Shown here: piece by piece, positions 18,700 through 27,806 of the stretch
Layout: every line of letters starts with the position of its first letter
How positions within the stretch are numbered: position 1 is the stretch's first letter
Origin: Cerasicoccus frondis
GTDB taxonomy: Bacteria > Verrucomicrobiota > Verrucomicrobiia > Opitutales > Cerasicoccaceae
Assembly (NCBI GenBank): GCA_031296915.1
Contig: JAVDPC010000013.1
Location: 62,001 to 126,000 of the forward strand
Length of the DNA stretch: 64,000 nucleotides
Reading direction: 5' to 3'
Notes under the pieces: model-generated
Seen by the model: only the letters and a program-made list of their open reading frames with translations
Databases searched by the model: none
Told to the model about the DNA's origin: nothing
Made by a program: the position numbers and the translations under genes

Positions 18700-19395
18700 C
18701 TACTGCCCATAATATGCGTTCTTGCCATGCTTCCGCAGAAAATGCTTATCCAATAAAACAGAATCTACAGGCGGCTGCTCTGGAGAGATTGAGAGAGTTT
18801 TGAGCGCCATATCGGCTGCGACTTCAAGCGCAAAGGCATATTCCACCGCCTTGGAGCCGGAAGTGTTCCAAACAAAAGGCCCATGGTCATTGACTAAAAC
18901 TGCGGGCACATCCATTGGGTTTAACTCTTGGAACCGCTCCACGATTACGTTCCCAGTTTCCCATTCATAATCTCCGTTGATTTCATCCGCAGTCATCTTC
19001 CTAGTCACCGGAACCGGTCCATAAAAGTGGTCAGCATGGGTCGTCCCCAAGCATGCAATTTCACGCCCTGCTTGGGCGAAGGCCACTGCACAGCGTGAGT
19101 GGGTGTGAACAATGGAACGCACGCCATCACCAGCAAATGCGAGGAACAGACGGCGGTGGGTTGGCGTATCAGATGAATAGCGTAGTTTCCCTTCCACAAC
19201 TTCTCCATTTAGGTCAACGAGCACCATGTCTTCGGGGCGAAGAACGGCATAATCCACTCCGCTGGGTTTAATGGCAAAAACACCTGCATCCGCATCCAGA
19301 ACACTCACGTTGCCAAAGGTCAGATCGACCAGACCTGTCTTGGGCAGCGCCAGATTCGCCTCACAGCACTCTTCTCTTATTCCTCGGTAATTCAT
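18700..19395 (-). CDS. araD: L-ribulose-5-phosphate 4-epimerase
   Basis: A 231-aa class II aldolase-fold enzyme that converts L-ribulose 5-phosphate to D-xylulose 5-phosphate. It matches E. coli AraD closely across its length and has the same size: GNVSVLDADAGVFAIKPSGV, SSDTPTHR, HTHSR, GTTHADHFYG, EWETGNVIVE, DKHFLRKHGKNAYYGQ. The zinc/catalytic residues are present at Asp76, His97, His99 and His171. It starts 3 bp after araA and is the last gene of an araB-araA-araD transcript on the minus strand. The function is secure from the family and the operon. Confidence 0.95.
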   Translation of the reverse strand: MNYRGIREECCEANLALPKTGLVDLTFGNVSVLDADAGVFAIKPSGVDYAVLRPEDMVLVDLNGEVVEGKLRYSSDTPTHRRLFLAFAGDGVRSIVHTHSRCAVAFAQAGREIACLGTTHADHFYGPVPVTRKMTADEINGDYEWETGNVIVERFQELNPMDVPAVLVNDHGPFVWNTSGSKAVEYAFALEVAADMALKTLSISPEQPPVDSVLLDKHFLRKHGKNAYYGQ

Positions 19396-19398
19396 GGA

Positions 19399-20892
19399 TT
19401 AGATCCCCCGAATTCCGTAGTAAACCTCGCCTGCACGCAGATCCTGTTTGAATCGACGCATTTCTGTCGACTCGTCGACAAAGACACATTCGACTCCTGC
19501 GATCTCCGCCAACATTTCAATCTGGTCAGCTGTGACATCAAAGCTGAAAGCCGTGTGGTGCGCGCCTCCTGCCTGAATCCAGGCTTCAGCAGCAATCGCC
19601 AAGTTAGGCTTGGCATCCCAAAGAACACGGGCAACCGGCAACTTTGGCATCGCTTGAGGAATCGCAACGCTCTCGACTTCATTGACCAGAAAGCGGAATC
19701 GGTTTCCAAGATCAACGAGAGAAACATTGATCGCCTGACCAGTGGCGCCATTAAACACAAGACGCACCGGATCGGCCTTGCCTCCAATACCGAGTGGATG
19801 CACCTCGACACGGGGTTTTGTCGCCGCAATAGATGGGCAGATTTCCAGCATGTGAGACCCTAAGCAACGGGCGCCAGCGGGATCAAAGTGGTAGGTGTAA
19901 TCTTCCATGAAGGAAGTGCCACCTGTCATACCTGGCGACATCGCCTTAAGCACACGCACCAACATTGCGTGTTTCCAGTCGCCTTCGCCTGCGAAACCAT
20001 AGCCGTCCGCCATGAGGCGCTGTACTGGCAAACCAGGCAATTGCACCATCCCATGTAAATCCTCAAAAGTATCTGAAAAAGCGCCATAACCACCCTCTTC
20101 CAGGAAGCGGCGAAGACCAATCTCGATACGCGCTGCTTCGCGTAGCGAGTCGTGGCGATCGCCGCCCTTGCCCAATTCTGAAGCCAGCTCATAAAGGTCA
20201 GCATACTCCTGACAGACCTTGTCGATCTCCATATCTGCGCTTTCATTGATTACCGACACCAGATCGCCGACTCCATGTGTATTAACCTCAAAGCCAAATA
20301 TCCGTTCAGCCTCTACTTTGTCACCACAGGTCACTGACACGTAGCGCATGTTGTCGCCAAAACGAACGATTTTCAGGTTGCGCATTTCGTCCCAACCCAA
20401 CGCAACGCCAACCCATTTGGCTAGTTGCGCCCGGACTTCCTCAGCCTGCCAATGCCCCACCACCACCTTCCGTGGGATACGCATGCGCGTCAGCATGTGG
20501 CCGTATTCACGTCCACCGTGCGCCGACTGATTCAAGTTCATGAAATCCATGTCGATGCTATCCCAGGGGATGTCGCGATTGAACTGCGTATGTAAGTGGC
20601 AAATCGGCTTGGTCAGCGCATTCAATCCGCTGATCCACATTTTGGCCGGCGAGAAAGTGTGCATCCAGGTGATCACGCCGATGCAACGGCTATCGCTACT
20701 GGCCTCAGTCAATGTCGACCGGATTTCTGCTGGGGTGGTGACGATCGGCTTAAAGACGATCTCCACGGGGATTAAATCGTCCGCGTTTAAGGCATTGGCA
20801 ATCGTTTCCGCATTAGCCGCAACCTGCTTCAAAGTGTCCGGCCCATAGAGGTGCTGGCTGCCGGTAACAAACCAAATTTGTTTAGTCTTCAT
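19399..20892 (-). CDS. araA: L-arabinose isomerase
   Basis: A 497-aa enzyme that isomerises L-arabinose to L-ribulose. I chose ATG 20892 because [17 protein letters not shown] is the classic AraA N-terminus; the in-frame 50 residues upstream overlap the end of araB and are not family sequence. Conserved blocks: [57 protein letters not shown] and [10 protein letters not shown] (metal-binding Glu residues), and the C-terminal [11 protein letters not shown]. coli AraA is 500 aa. It lies 25 bp after araB and 3 bp before araD. Confidence 0.96.
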   Translation of the reverse strand: MKTKQIWFVTGSQHLYGPDTLKQVAANAETIANALNADDLIPVEIVFKPIVTTPAEIRSTLTEASSDSRCIGVITWMHTFSPAKMWISGLNALTKPICHLHTQFNRDIPWDSIDMDFMNLNQSAHGGREYGHMLTRMRIPRKVVVGHWQAEEVRAQLAKWVGVALGWDEMRNLKIVRFGDNMRYVSVTCGDKVEAERIFGFEVNTHGVGDLVSVINESADMEIDKVCQEYADLYELASELGKGGDRHDSLREAARIEIGLRRFLEEGGYGAFSDTFEDLHGMVQLPGLPVQRLMADGYGFAGEGDWKHAMLVRVLKAMSPGMTGGTSFMEDYTYHFDPAGARCLGSHMLEICPSIAATKPRVEVHPLGIGGKADPVRLVFNGATGQAINVSLVDLGNRFRFLVNEVESVAIPQAMPKLPVARVLWDAKPNLAIAAEAWIQAGGAHHTAFSFDVTADQIEMLAEIAGVECVFVDESTEMRRFKQDLRAGEVYYGIRGI

Positions 20893-20917
20893 AAAATCGT
20901 ATGTTGGTGGTATTGAA

Positions 20918-22510
20918 TTAATGCATTGCTTCAACAGCCGCGCGCTCGATGGGGAGTCCACGGTGATAGCGCTCGAAGAATCGATTGAAGCCAGTAATGT
21001 CTTCAGGATCAGGCTCAATGGCATCTCCCATGCTCCCGGCAAAAACTGGTTTCAGGAATTCAGGAAGTGTGTTAGATGCATCGTCTCGGATCATAAACGA
21101 CGCCAGTAGCGCGATGCCCCAAGCGCCTCCTTCACCGGCAGTATCCAGTGTCGAAACAGGAGCACCCGTAGCCGCCGCCATGATGCGTTGGCCAACTATC
21201 GGAGTTTTAAAAAATCCACCATGCCCACGGATTTCGTCTACCTCGACTCCTTCATCGATCAACAAAACGTTCAAGCCAGTACGCAGCGCGCAAAGCGCAG
21301 TAAACAGGTGCGTGCGAATGAAGTTGGCCAAAGTAAAACGATTGTCCGGCGAACGAACAAAAAGTGGCCGACCTTCGGTGAATCCCGTTACGTGCTCACC
21401 TGAAACATAACCGTAGGCCAAAAGTCCGCCACAATCCGCATCCCCAGTTAGAGCGAGATTAAAGAGGCGACCGTAGAGTTCATCAGTCGAAAACTCCGCC
21501 CCCATTGTCTTGGCGGCCTGCCCCAAAATTCCGACCCAGGCATCGATATCTGACGAGCAGTTATTCGTATGCGCCATACCAACAAGCTTTCCATCCGGCG
21601 TGGTAACCAAATCGATTTCGTGGTGAGCTTTGGAAAGCTCTTTTTCTAAAACCAGCATCGCAAAAACCGACGTCCCCGCAGACACGTTGCCAGTGCGAAC
21701 TTCAACGCTGTTAGTCGCCACCATGCCAGTACCGGCGTCACCTTCAGGCGGGCACAACGGAATACCCGCCTCCAGGCGTCCAGAGGGATCGAGTAATTTC
21801 GCGCCCCCTTCGGTCAATCGTCCTGCGACTTCTCCAGCAGTCATCACTTGAGGCAGCAAATCCTTCAGCTTCCAACCAAAACCCTTCTGCGACGCCAACT
21901 CATCAAACTGCGTAATCATGCCCGCATTGAAATCCTGAGAGGCGATATCGATAGGGAACATGCCCGACGCTTCGCCAATCCCCATTGTTTTTTGGCCTGT
22001 GAGTCGCCAATGAACATAGCCAGCAAGCGTCGTCATGTGGACGATCTGCCCTACGTGCGACTCATCATTCAGCATCGCCTGATAAAGGTGCGCAATGCTC
22101 CAGCGCTGCGGTATCGGATAATCAAATAACTCTGTAAGTTTTTCGGAAGCAGTGCCCGTAATGTTGTTGCGCCAAGTTCGGAAAGGAACCAACTGCTGTT
22201 CTTGAGCGTCAAAGACCAAATACCCATGCATCATGGCGCTGAACCCAATGGCCTTGACCTTGGTCAGCTCGACTCCGACCTCTGCCTGGACCATCTGCTG
22301 CAGTTCCGCATAGCTCGCCTGTATCCCCGCCCAAACTTCGTCCAAAGAATAAGTCCAGATGCCATCTAGCAATTTATTCTCCCAGCCGTAACCACCTGAT
22401 GCGATTGGTTGGTTATCCGAGCCGATCAAGACCGCCTTAATGCGCGTCGAGCCTAACTCAATACCAAGAACTGCGTGACCATTCTCTATTTCTGATGCGT
22501 AATTTTTCAT
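20918..22510 (-). CDS. araB: FGGY-family sugar kinase, probable ribulokinase
   Basis: A 530-aa FGGY carbohydrate kinase: N-terminal phosphate/ATP fold [16 protein letters not shown], substrate region MMHGYLVFD and FRTWRNN, and the C-terminal block [20 protein letters not shown], then [12 protein letters not shown]. It resembles the Bacteroidetes/PVC FGGY kinases found with araA and araD rather than the enterobacterial AraB. The expected reaction is phosphorylation of L-ribulose, because it is first in an operon with araA and araD; a xylulokinase is the main alternative since FGGY specificity is hard to read from sequence. The start ATG at 22510 is preceded by a 339-bp non-coding stretch with a candidate promoter. 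No AraC-type regulator is in the window. Confidence 0.85.
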   Translation of the reverse strand: MKNYASEIENGHAVLGIELGSTRIKAVLIGSDNQPIASGGYGWENKLLDGIWTYSLDEVWAGIQASYAELQQMVQAEVGVELTKVKAIGFSAMMHGYLVFDAQEQQLVPFRTWRNNITGTASEKLTELFDYPIPQRWSIAHLYQAMLNDESHVGQIVHMTTLAGYVHWRLTGQKTMGIGEASGMFPIDIASQDFNAGMITQFDELASQKGFGWKLKDLLPQVMTAGEVAGRLTEGGAKLLDPSGRLEAGIPLCPPEGDAGTGMVATNSVEVRTGNVSAGTSVFAMLVLEKELSKAHHEIDLVTTPDGKLVGMAHTNNCSSDIDAWVGILGQAAKTMGAEFSTDELYGRLFNLALTGDADCGGLLAYGYVSGEHVTGFTEGRPLFVRSPDNRFTLANFIRTHLFTALCALRTGLNVLLIDEGVEVDEIRGHGGFFKTPIVGQRIMAAATGAPVSTLDTAGEGGAWGIALLASFMIRDDASNTLPEFLKPVFAGSMGDAIEPDPEDITGFNRFFERYHRGLPIERAAVEAMH

Positions 22511-22590
22511 AGGGGCTTATTAAACGCTGGAGCCATGAAGCTTCAGACTGGTTTTCTGCAACGTCGCCAATGGCATCCGTAGTAGACATC

Positions 22591-22618
22591 ATCCTACGTT
22601 CTAACTTCACACTGTAAA
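22591..22618 (-). promoter_or_regulatory. Candidate promoter for araBAD
   Basis: Read on the minus strand: TTTACA, a 16-nt spacer, TAGGAT. It lies about 80 bp upstream of araB. Moderate match to sigma-70 consensus; no experimental support. Confidence 0.3.
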
Positions 22619-22788
22619 TCGGGCCGACCCTTGACAGTAAAGTGAGCCCAAAACACACGGTAATCGCTGTGACTTACTCGATACAGTGGCCAGCTGGCAT
22701 GTATTTGGCTGACAACAACGTCGCTTCGCCAATTGTCATTCTGGCGCTGAATGAATATTCTTGAGCTGATTGACCTGACGGCAGTAGA

Positions 22789-22817
22789 TTGAAATGTTGC
22801 TTATAGGCTGCTATTTT
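22789..22817 (+). promoter_or_regulatory. Promoter for acnB
   Basis: TTGAAA (22789-22794), 17-nt spacer, TATTTT (22812-22817). Good spacing and match. It would give a 5' leader of about 60 nt before ATG 22883. Confidence 0.45.
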
Positions 22818-22882
22818 CAACGACTTGCTAACGACATATTTTCAAATACTTGAGCTTTAACCGACATCCGTATACGGGACAC

Positions 22883-25651
22883 ATGAACTTATACACCGAC
22901 TACATCAACGAGATCGAAGAACGTAAGAACCAAGGCTTGCACCCCAAGCCCATCGACGACGGCGCACTGCTCGCCGAGATCATCGAGCAAATCAAAGACC
23001 TTGATCACGAACACCGCGAAGACTCCCTCAAGTTCTTCATCTACAACACGTTGCCAGGCACTACCAGCGCGGCTGGCGTCAAAGCCCAATTCCTCAAGGA
23101 AATCATTCTGGGCGAAACGGTCGTTGCAGAAATTTCACCTGAGTTTGCCTTTGAGCTGCTGTCCCACATGAAGGGCGGCCCGTCCGTAGAGGTGCTCCTC
23201 GACTTGGCGCTGGGCAACGACGAAGCGATCGCCAAGAGCGCAGCCGACGTCCTCAAAACGCAAGTCTTCCTCTACGACGCCGACAGTGATCGCCTCGCCG
23301 ACGCCTACAAGGCGGGCAACGCGGTCGCCAAGGACATCCTCGAAAGCTACGCCAAGGCCGAGTTCTTCACCAAGCTGCCCGATGCCGACGAAAAGATCGA
23401 CGTGGTCTGCTACATTGCCGCCGAGGGTGACATCTCCACCGACCTCCTTTCGCCCGGTAATCAGGCGCACTCCCGCTCCGACCGCGAGCTGCATGGCAAG
23501 TGCATGATCTCCGAAGCCGCCCAGAAGGAAATCCGCGAGCTTCAGGCCAAGCACCCCGGCAAGCGCGTCATGCTGATCGCCGAAAAGGGCACCATGGGCG
23601 TGGGTTCCTCCCGCATGTCGGGCGTCAATAACGTTGCGCTCTGGACCGGTAAGCAGGCCAGCCCCTATGTCCCGTTCGTCAATATCGCCCCCATCGTTGC
23701 GGGCACCAACGGCATTTCTCCGATCTTTTTGACCACCGTCGGCGTGACGGGTGGCATCGGCCTCGACCTGAAGAACTGGAAGAAGAAGCTCGATGAGAAC
23801 GGCAACCCGATCCTCGACGACAACGACGATCCGGTGCTTGAGCAGGCGTATTCCGTCGCCACGGGCACCGTTCTCACGATCAACACTAAGCAGAAAAAAC
23901 TCTTCAATGGCGACCAGGAGCTGACGGACATTTCTTCCGCGCTCACGCCGCAAAAGGTGGAGTTCATCAAGGCCGGCGGCTCCTATGCGATTGTCTTCGG
24001 CAAGAAGCTCCAGACCTTCGCCGCAAAAACCCTGGGCGTGGAGCAAACGCCGGTCTTTGCGCCGTCGAAGGAAATTTCGCACCCCGGCCAGGGCCTCACC
24101 GCCGTTGAGAAGATCTTCAACAAGAACGCGGTCGGCGTAACCGATGGCCTCACCTTGCATGCGGGCTCGGACGTCCGCGTGAAGGTTAACATCGTCGGTT
24201 CTCAGGACACCACCGGGCTCATGACCATGCAAGAGCTGGAAGCCATGGCCGCCACCGTGGTATCGCCGACGGTTGATGGCGCCTATCAGTCGGGCTGCCA
24301 CACGGCGTCGGTTTGGGATAAAAAGGCGCAGGCCAACATCCCGCGCCTGATGCAGTTCATGAACAATTTTGGCCTGATCACCGCGCGTGACCCCAAGGGT
24401 GTTTACCACGCGATGACGGACGTCATCCACAAGGTGCTCAACGACCTGACTGTGGACGAATGGGCGATCATCATTGGCGGCGACTCCCACACCCGCATGT
24501 CCAAGGGCGTAGCCTTTGGCGCGGACTCCGGCACCGTCGCGCTCGCGTTGGCCACCGGCGAGGCCACCATGCCGATTCCGGAATCCGTCAAGGTGACCTT
24601 CAAGGGCGACCTCAAGGACCACATGGACTTCCGCGACGTCGTCCACGCTACGCAGGCGCAGATGTTGCAGAAGTTCGGTGAAAACGTCTTCCAGGGCCGC
24701 ATCATCGAGGTCCACATCGGCACCCTGCCTGCCGACCAAGCCTTTACCTTTACCGACTGGACGGCCGAAATGAAGGCCAAGGCCTCCATCTGCATTTCCC
24801 AGGACGACACCCTGATCGAATCGCTGGAGATCGCCAAGAGCCGCATCCAGATCATGATCGACAAGGGCATGGACAACGATGCCCAGGTCCTGCAGGGCTT
24901 GATCGACAAGGCCAACGAACGCATTACCGAAATCCGCACCGGCGTAAAGCCCGCGCTGACGCCCGACGCCAACGCCAAGTATTTTGCCGAGTTCGTCGTC
25001 GACCTTGATCAGATCGTTGAGCCGATGATCGCCGACCCGGACGTCAACAACGAGGACGTTTCCAAGCGCTACACCCACGACACCATTCGCGCCCTCTCTT
25101 ACTACGAAGGCACGAAGCACGTGGACCTCGGTTTCGTCGGCTCCTGCATGGTGCACAAGGGCGACTTGAAGATCGTTTCGCAGATGCTGAAGAATCTCGA
25201 AGCCCAACAAGGCAAGGTCGAGTTCCATGCACCACTGGTGGTCGCCGCGCCGACCTACAACATCATCGACGAGCTCAAGGAAGAAGGCGACTGGGACATG
25301 CTCCAGAAATATTCCGGCTTTGTGTTCAATGACGACGCCCCGAAAAACGCCGCGCGCACCGAATACGAAAACATGATGTATTTGGAACGCCCCGGCTGTA
25401 ATCTCTGTATGGGCAACCAGGAAAAGGCCGCCAAGGGCGACACCGTCATGGCGACTTCGACGCGCCTCTTCCAAGGACGCGTCGTGGAGGACTCCGAGCG
25501 CAAAAAGGGTGAATCCTTGCTCGCATCGACACCCGTCGTTGTGCTCTCCGCGATCCTTGGCCGCACGCCAAACTTCGAGGAATACAAGGCCGCCGTTGAA
25601 GGCATCAACCTGACCAAGTTCGCTCCGCCGATGAGCGCGATGAGCAGCTAG
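22883..25651 (+). CDS. acnB: Aconitate hydratase B (bifunctional aconitase/2-methylisocitrate dehydratase)
   Basis: A 922-aa TCA-cycle enzyme converting citrate to isocitrate through cis-aconitate. ATG 22883 (MNLYTDYINEIEERK) is chosen because E. coli AcnB begins at the equivalent place; a TTG 33 bp upstream is in frame. AcnB-type order: N-terminal HEAT-like and swivel domains (GKRVMLIAEKGTMGVGSSRM), then the 4Fe-4S domain with SGCHTASVWD and the pair in GCNLCMGNQEKA. It is longer than E. coli AcnB (865 aa), partly through an acidic insert near NPILDDNDDPVLEQAY. Codon use is strongly C/G-ending compared with the genes to its right, which fits high expression. It stands alone and ends in an extremely stable hairpin. 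Confidence 0.95.
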   Translation: MNLYTDYINEIEERKNQGLHPKPIDDGALLAEIIEQIKDLDHEHREDSLKFFIYNTLPGTTSAAGVKAQFLKEIILGETVVAEISPEFAFELLSHMKGGPSVEVLLDLALGNDEAIAKSAADVLKTQVFLYDADSDRLADAYKAGNAVAKDILESYAKAEFFTKLPDADEKIDVVCYIAAEGDISTDLLSPGNQAHSRSDRELHGKCMISEAAQKEIRELQAKHPGKRVMLIAEKGTMGVGSSRMSGVNNVALWTGKQASPYVPFVNIAPIVAGTNGISPIFLTTVGVTGGIGLDLKNWKKKLDENGNPILDDNDDPVLEQAYSVATGTVLTINTKQKKLFNGDQELTDISSALTPQKVEFIKAGGSYAIVFGKKLQTFAAKTLGVEQTPVFAPSKEISHPGQGLTAVEKIFNKNAVGVTDGLTLHAGSDVRVKVNIVGSQDTTGLMTMQELEAMAATVVSPTVDGAYQSGCHTASVWDKKAQANIPRLMQFMNNFGLITARDPKGVYHAMTDVIHKVLNDLTVDEWAIIIGGDSHTRMSKGVAFGADSGTVALALATGEATMPIPESVKVTFKGDLKDHMDFRDVVHATQAQMLQKFGENVFQGRIIEVHIGTLPADQAFTFTDWTAEMKAKASICISQDDTLIESLEIAKSRIQIMIDKGMDNDAQVLQGLIDKANERITEIRTGVKPALTPDANAKYFAEFVVDLDQIVEPMIADPDVNNEDVSKRYTHDTIRALSYYEGTKHVDLGFVGSCMVHKGDLKIVSQMLKNLEAQQGKVEFHAPLVVAAPTYNIIDELKEEGDWDMLQKYSGFVFNDDAPKNAARTEYENMMYLERPGCNLCMGNQEKAAKGDTVMATSTRLFQGRVVEDSERKKGESLLASTPVVVLSAILGRTPNFEEYKAAVEGINLTKFAPPMSAMSS

Positions 25652-25706
25652 CGTTTGTATGCCACATTTGTTTCCCTTCTAGCCCGAAGTGAAAACACTT
25701 TTAAGC

Positions 25707-25750
25707 TCAGACTTTGTCAGCCACTTTCATTAGTGGCTGACAAAGTCTGA
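25707..25750 (+). terminator. Very strong rho-independent terminator after acnB
   Basis: A perfect 19-bp stem (25707-25725 with 25732-25750; arm TCAGACTTTGTCAGCCACT) around a 6-nt loop, followed on the plus strand by TTTTC. It separates acnB from the converging FAD oxidoreductase gene and may work in both directions. Confidence 0.85.
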
Positions 25751-25756
25751 TTTTCA

Positions 25757-27649
25757 TCACCATACCTTTGATGGATCCAGCACATCAAAATCCTCTTCCG
25801 CAAAGGTTGGCCACTCTCGGTTGATCGCAGCTTCTGGCCAGCCAATTCGATCCATCATGCAAACCATCTGATACATTAGGTCCATTTTCCGTGAACCATG
25901 ATTGATGGTATGAATGTCCCGCAGCACATCTAGGTCCGTTCCAACCTCTTTGATCTTGCGCATCACTTTTTGCATCATCGGGCGATGCCGACAACTACTT
26001 TGCTGCAAATCCACTCTTAGATGACGAGGATCCCCCGGCCAAATTCCCGTCAGCGCTAACAATTGCCCAGCTTCGAAAGCAGGATGTTCACGCGTTAGAT
26101 CTTCATACCAATAGAGTGGAATCCCAACGCCAAGCAAGCGCCGTTGGTAGGCAAATAAATCCTGCCCTTTCAGGTTTGGGTGAGCAGGCCTGCGCTCTAG
26201 AAAGTATGCAGCCAGTTCTCCCGCAGCTTCGCCAATTGCCCATTCGGTATTGTGCAACCGATATGCACCGTTCGTAATCTGGGTCACCCCGATTCCTTTA
26301 TTTGCAACGGCAAAATTCTTTAACTGAGGACTGACCAACGCGCCAAGTGGTATCTGATACGGACGAGTCATTTGCACCATTCCCCCTCCCCCTGCTGAAC
26401 GGCAGTGAATGTCGATCATGTAAGCTCCCAATCCAACTGAATTGGCGAACTGGCGAGCACGCGCAGTTGAGTTAAACTCAGTGGACAGGTCTTCCTCGAC
26501 GACGATATCGCATCCCCGAAGTCGACGACCTTCACGAACGTACGGGCCTTGGGCAATACCGTCGACAGTGCCAGTCGCTTCAGGCATCGGACGAATTTCC
26601 GGATAACCAAAGCCGCCATCATCGCGCGGCGCCTCTGTTTGCAACCAATACAGATAGGCCCGACTGAGAGCACGCGCACTCGTCAAATGCTGCGCTGCAT
26701 CTGGATTTTCAATAAAGCCTCCGCCCTTGTAATCATTGCTGCCTACATTGATGACTGCTCGGGATGTAGTTAGCGCTGAATCAGCGAAATTCTTATTGTC
26801 CACCAGGCAACGGTAATACCAGAAAGGCACAATACGAAGACCAGTTTTATGATGAAACTCGAGTTCAAAAAACTTGCCTGGTTGATCCTTTTGCCCCCCC
26901 AGATTTCCAAGTTTGAACGGCTGTCTATCTCGCAGTTCTTCATATCCCTCTGGCTTCTCAATCGTGAAATTGCCACCAGGTACAAATTCAACAGCGATGC
27001 AATAGGTATATGACTGTACGGCAGTCCGATTTGCCTTATCCGGAGCATGCTTCTCGCCAAAAGTAGCCTTTGCTTCTTCGCCTAATCCATAATCAATATT
27101 CAACAATGGATAAGTGTCTCCGGTTTCAGTCCCATCGAGAAAGAAATCGGCTTTGAGACTGATTATACTTGCTGCATTGTCGAGGTGCTGACAATCGACC
27201 GATACTATTCTTTCTGTTGCTACTTCAGCAGACACTGGCACGGTGCGCGTGTGGATCGTCAACTGCCCGCTTTCAACGTAAGGAGTCAATAGGTCCATAA
27301 TGACCTTGTAGGCAACATGAGACTCTGCCGTCACAGGCGCACAAGCAGCATTGCCTGGGCAAAAGTAAATTTGATCGTTACCAATCGCTGATAGCTTATA
27401 ATTCTCTCGGTAATGGTTTCGCAAACGCTCACGGAATTCCGAATATCGTGCATTCATCTGCGTCTCGCCAACGGGATCATAAAATTCATCCATGACGCAT
27501 AAAGCCTGACTCGTAGCCTGTCCTCCGATCCAATCAAATTCATCAGTCATGACGACTTTTAAGCCTCGTTCCAAAATCGCCCAAGCCGCTGCAACTGCGC
27601 CAAAGCCACCGCCGATAATCGCAACATCAGATATGTGTTCAGTTTTCAT
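25757..27649 (-). CDS. FAD-dependent oxidoreductase (PF12831-type)
   Basis: About 630 aa from ATG 27649 (a TTG 12 bp upstream is in frame). It starts with a Rossmann FAD-binding motif (DVAIIGGGFGAVAAAWAILE) and GGQATSQALCV, followed by the long middle region seen in FAD_oxidored family proteins common in Planctomycetes and Verrucomicrobia sugar-catabolic loci (FFLDGTETGDTYPLL; SAGGGGMVQMTRPYQIPLGA; NGAYRLHNTEWAIGEAAGEL). No signal peptide is seen. Substrate unknown; members are often next to sulfatases and glycoside hydrolases, as here, where a sulfatase gene lies 157 bp upstream in the same direction. It may oxidise a sugar or sugar derivative released by those enzymes. Its own promoter may lie in the 157-bp gap. 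Confidence 0.8.
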   Translation of the reverse strand: MKTEHISDVAIIGGGFGAVAAAWAILERGLKVVMTDEFDWIGGQATSQALCVMDEFYDPVGETQMNARYSEFRERLRNHYRENYKLSAIGNDQIYFCPGNAACAPVTAESHVAYKVIMDLLTPYVESGQLTIHTRTVPVSAEVATERIVSVDCQHLDNAASIISLKADFFLDGTETGDTYPLLNIDYGLGEEAKATFGEKHAPDKANRTAVQSYTYCIAVEFVPGGNFTIEKPEGYEELRDRQPFKLGNLGGQKDQPGKFFELEFHHKTGLRIVPFWYYRCLVDNKNFADSALTTSRAVINVGSNDYKGGGFIENPDAAQHLTSARALSRAYLYWLQTEAPRDDGGFGYPEIRPMPEATGTVDGIAQGPYVREGRRLRGCDIVVEEDLSTEFNSTARARQFANSVGLGAYMIDIHCRSAGGGGMVQMTRPYQIPLGALVSPQLKNFAVANKGIGVTQITNGAYRLHNTEWAIGEAAGELAAYFLERRPAHPNLKGQDLFAYQRRLLGVGIPLYWYEDLTREHPAFEAGQLLALTGIWPGDPRHLRVDLQQSSCRHRPMMQKVMRKIKEVGTDLDVLRDIHTINHGSRKMDLMYQMVCMMDRIGWPEAAINREWPTFAEEDFDVLDPSKVW

Positions 27650-27669
27650 ATTCAATCTCAATCGTTATG

Positions 27670-27688
27670 TTTATATCACTAATATAAA
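27670..27688. promoter_or_regulatory. Inverted repeat upstream of the FAD oxidoreductase
   Basis: TTTATAT and ATATAAA, perfect 7-bp arms with a 5-nt centre, 20-40 bp upstream of ATG 27649. Could be an operator or an mRNA hairpin near the start; AT-rich, so chance is possible. Confidence 0.25.
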
Positions 27689-27806
27689 TGTCCTTAAGGT
27701 ATCTGGTAATAACTCTTTATCGCATCGAACTTCTTGCATTCAAAACAAACGATTTTTCTATATATAACGAGTTCCTTCATTGATATCATAACGATGCCAG
27801 GCACCT

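Larger units (their letters stand above)
22511..22882. other. Divergent regulatory region between araB and acnB
   Basis: 372 bp without a gene. It holds a good plus-strand promoter for acnB, a weaker minus-strand candidate for the ara operon, and a 10-nt palindrome TGAAGCTTCA at 22536-22545 just upstream of araB that could be an operator. No conserved RNA element was recognised. A TTG at 22850 is in frame with acnB but is not favoured as its start. Confidence 0.5.

Noticed and set aside
23135..25474. 779-codon open frame antisense to acnB
   Set aside because: Fully overlaps a secure acnB; the open frame results from its strong C/G third-position bias, and the translation is a low-complexity shadow rich in Val, Leu, Gly, Asp and His.
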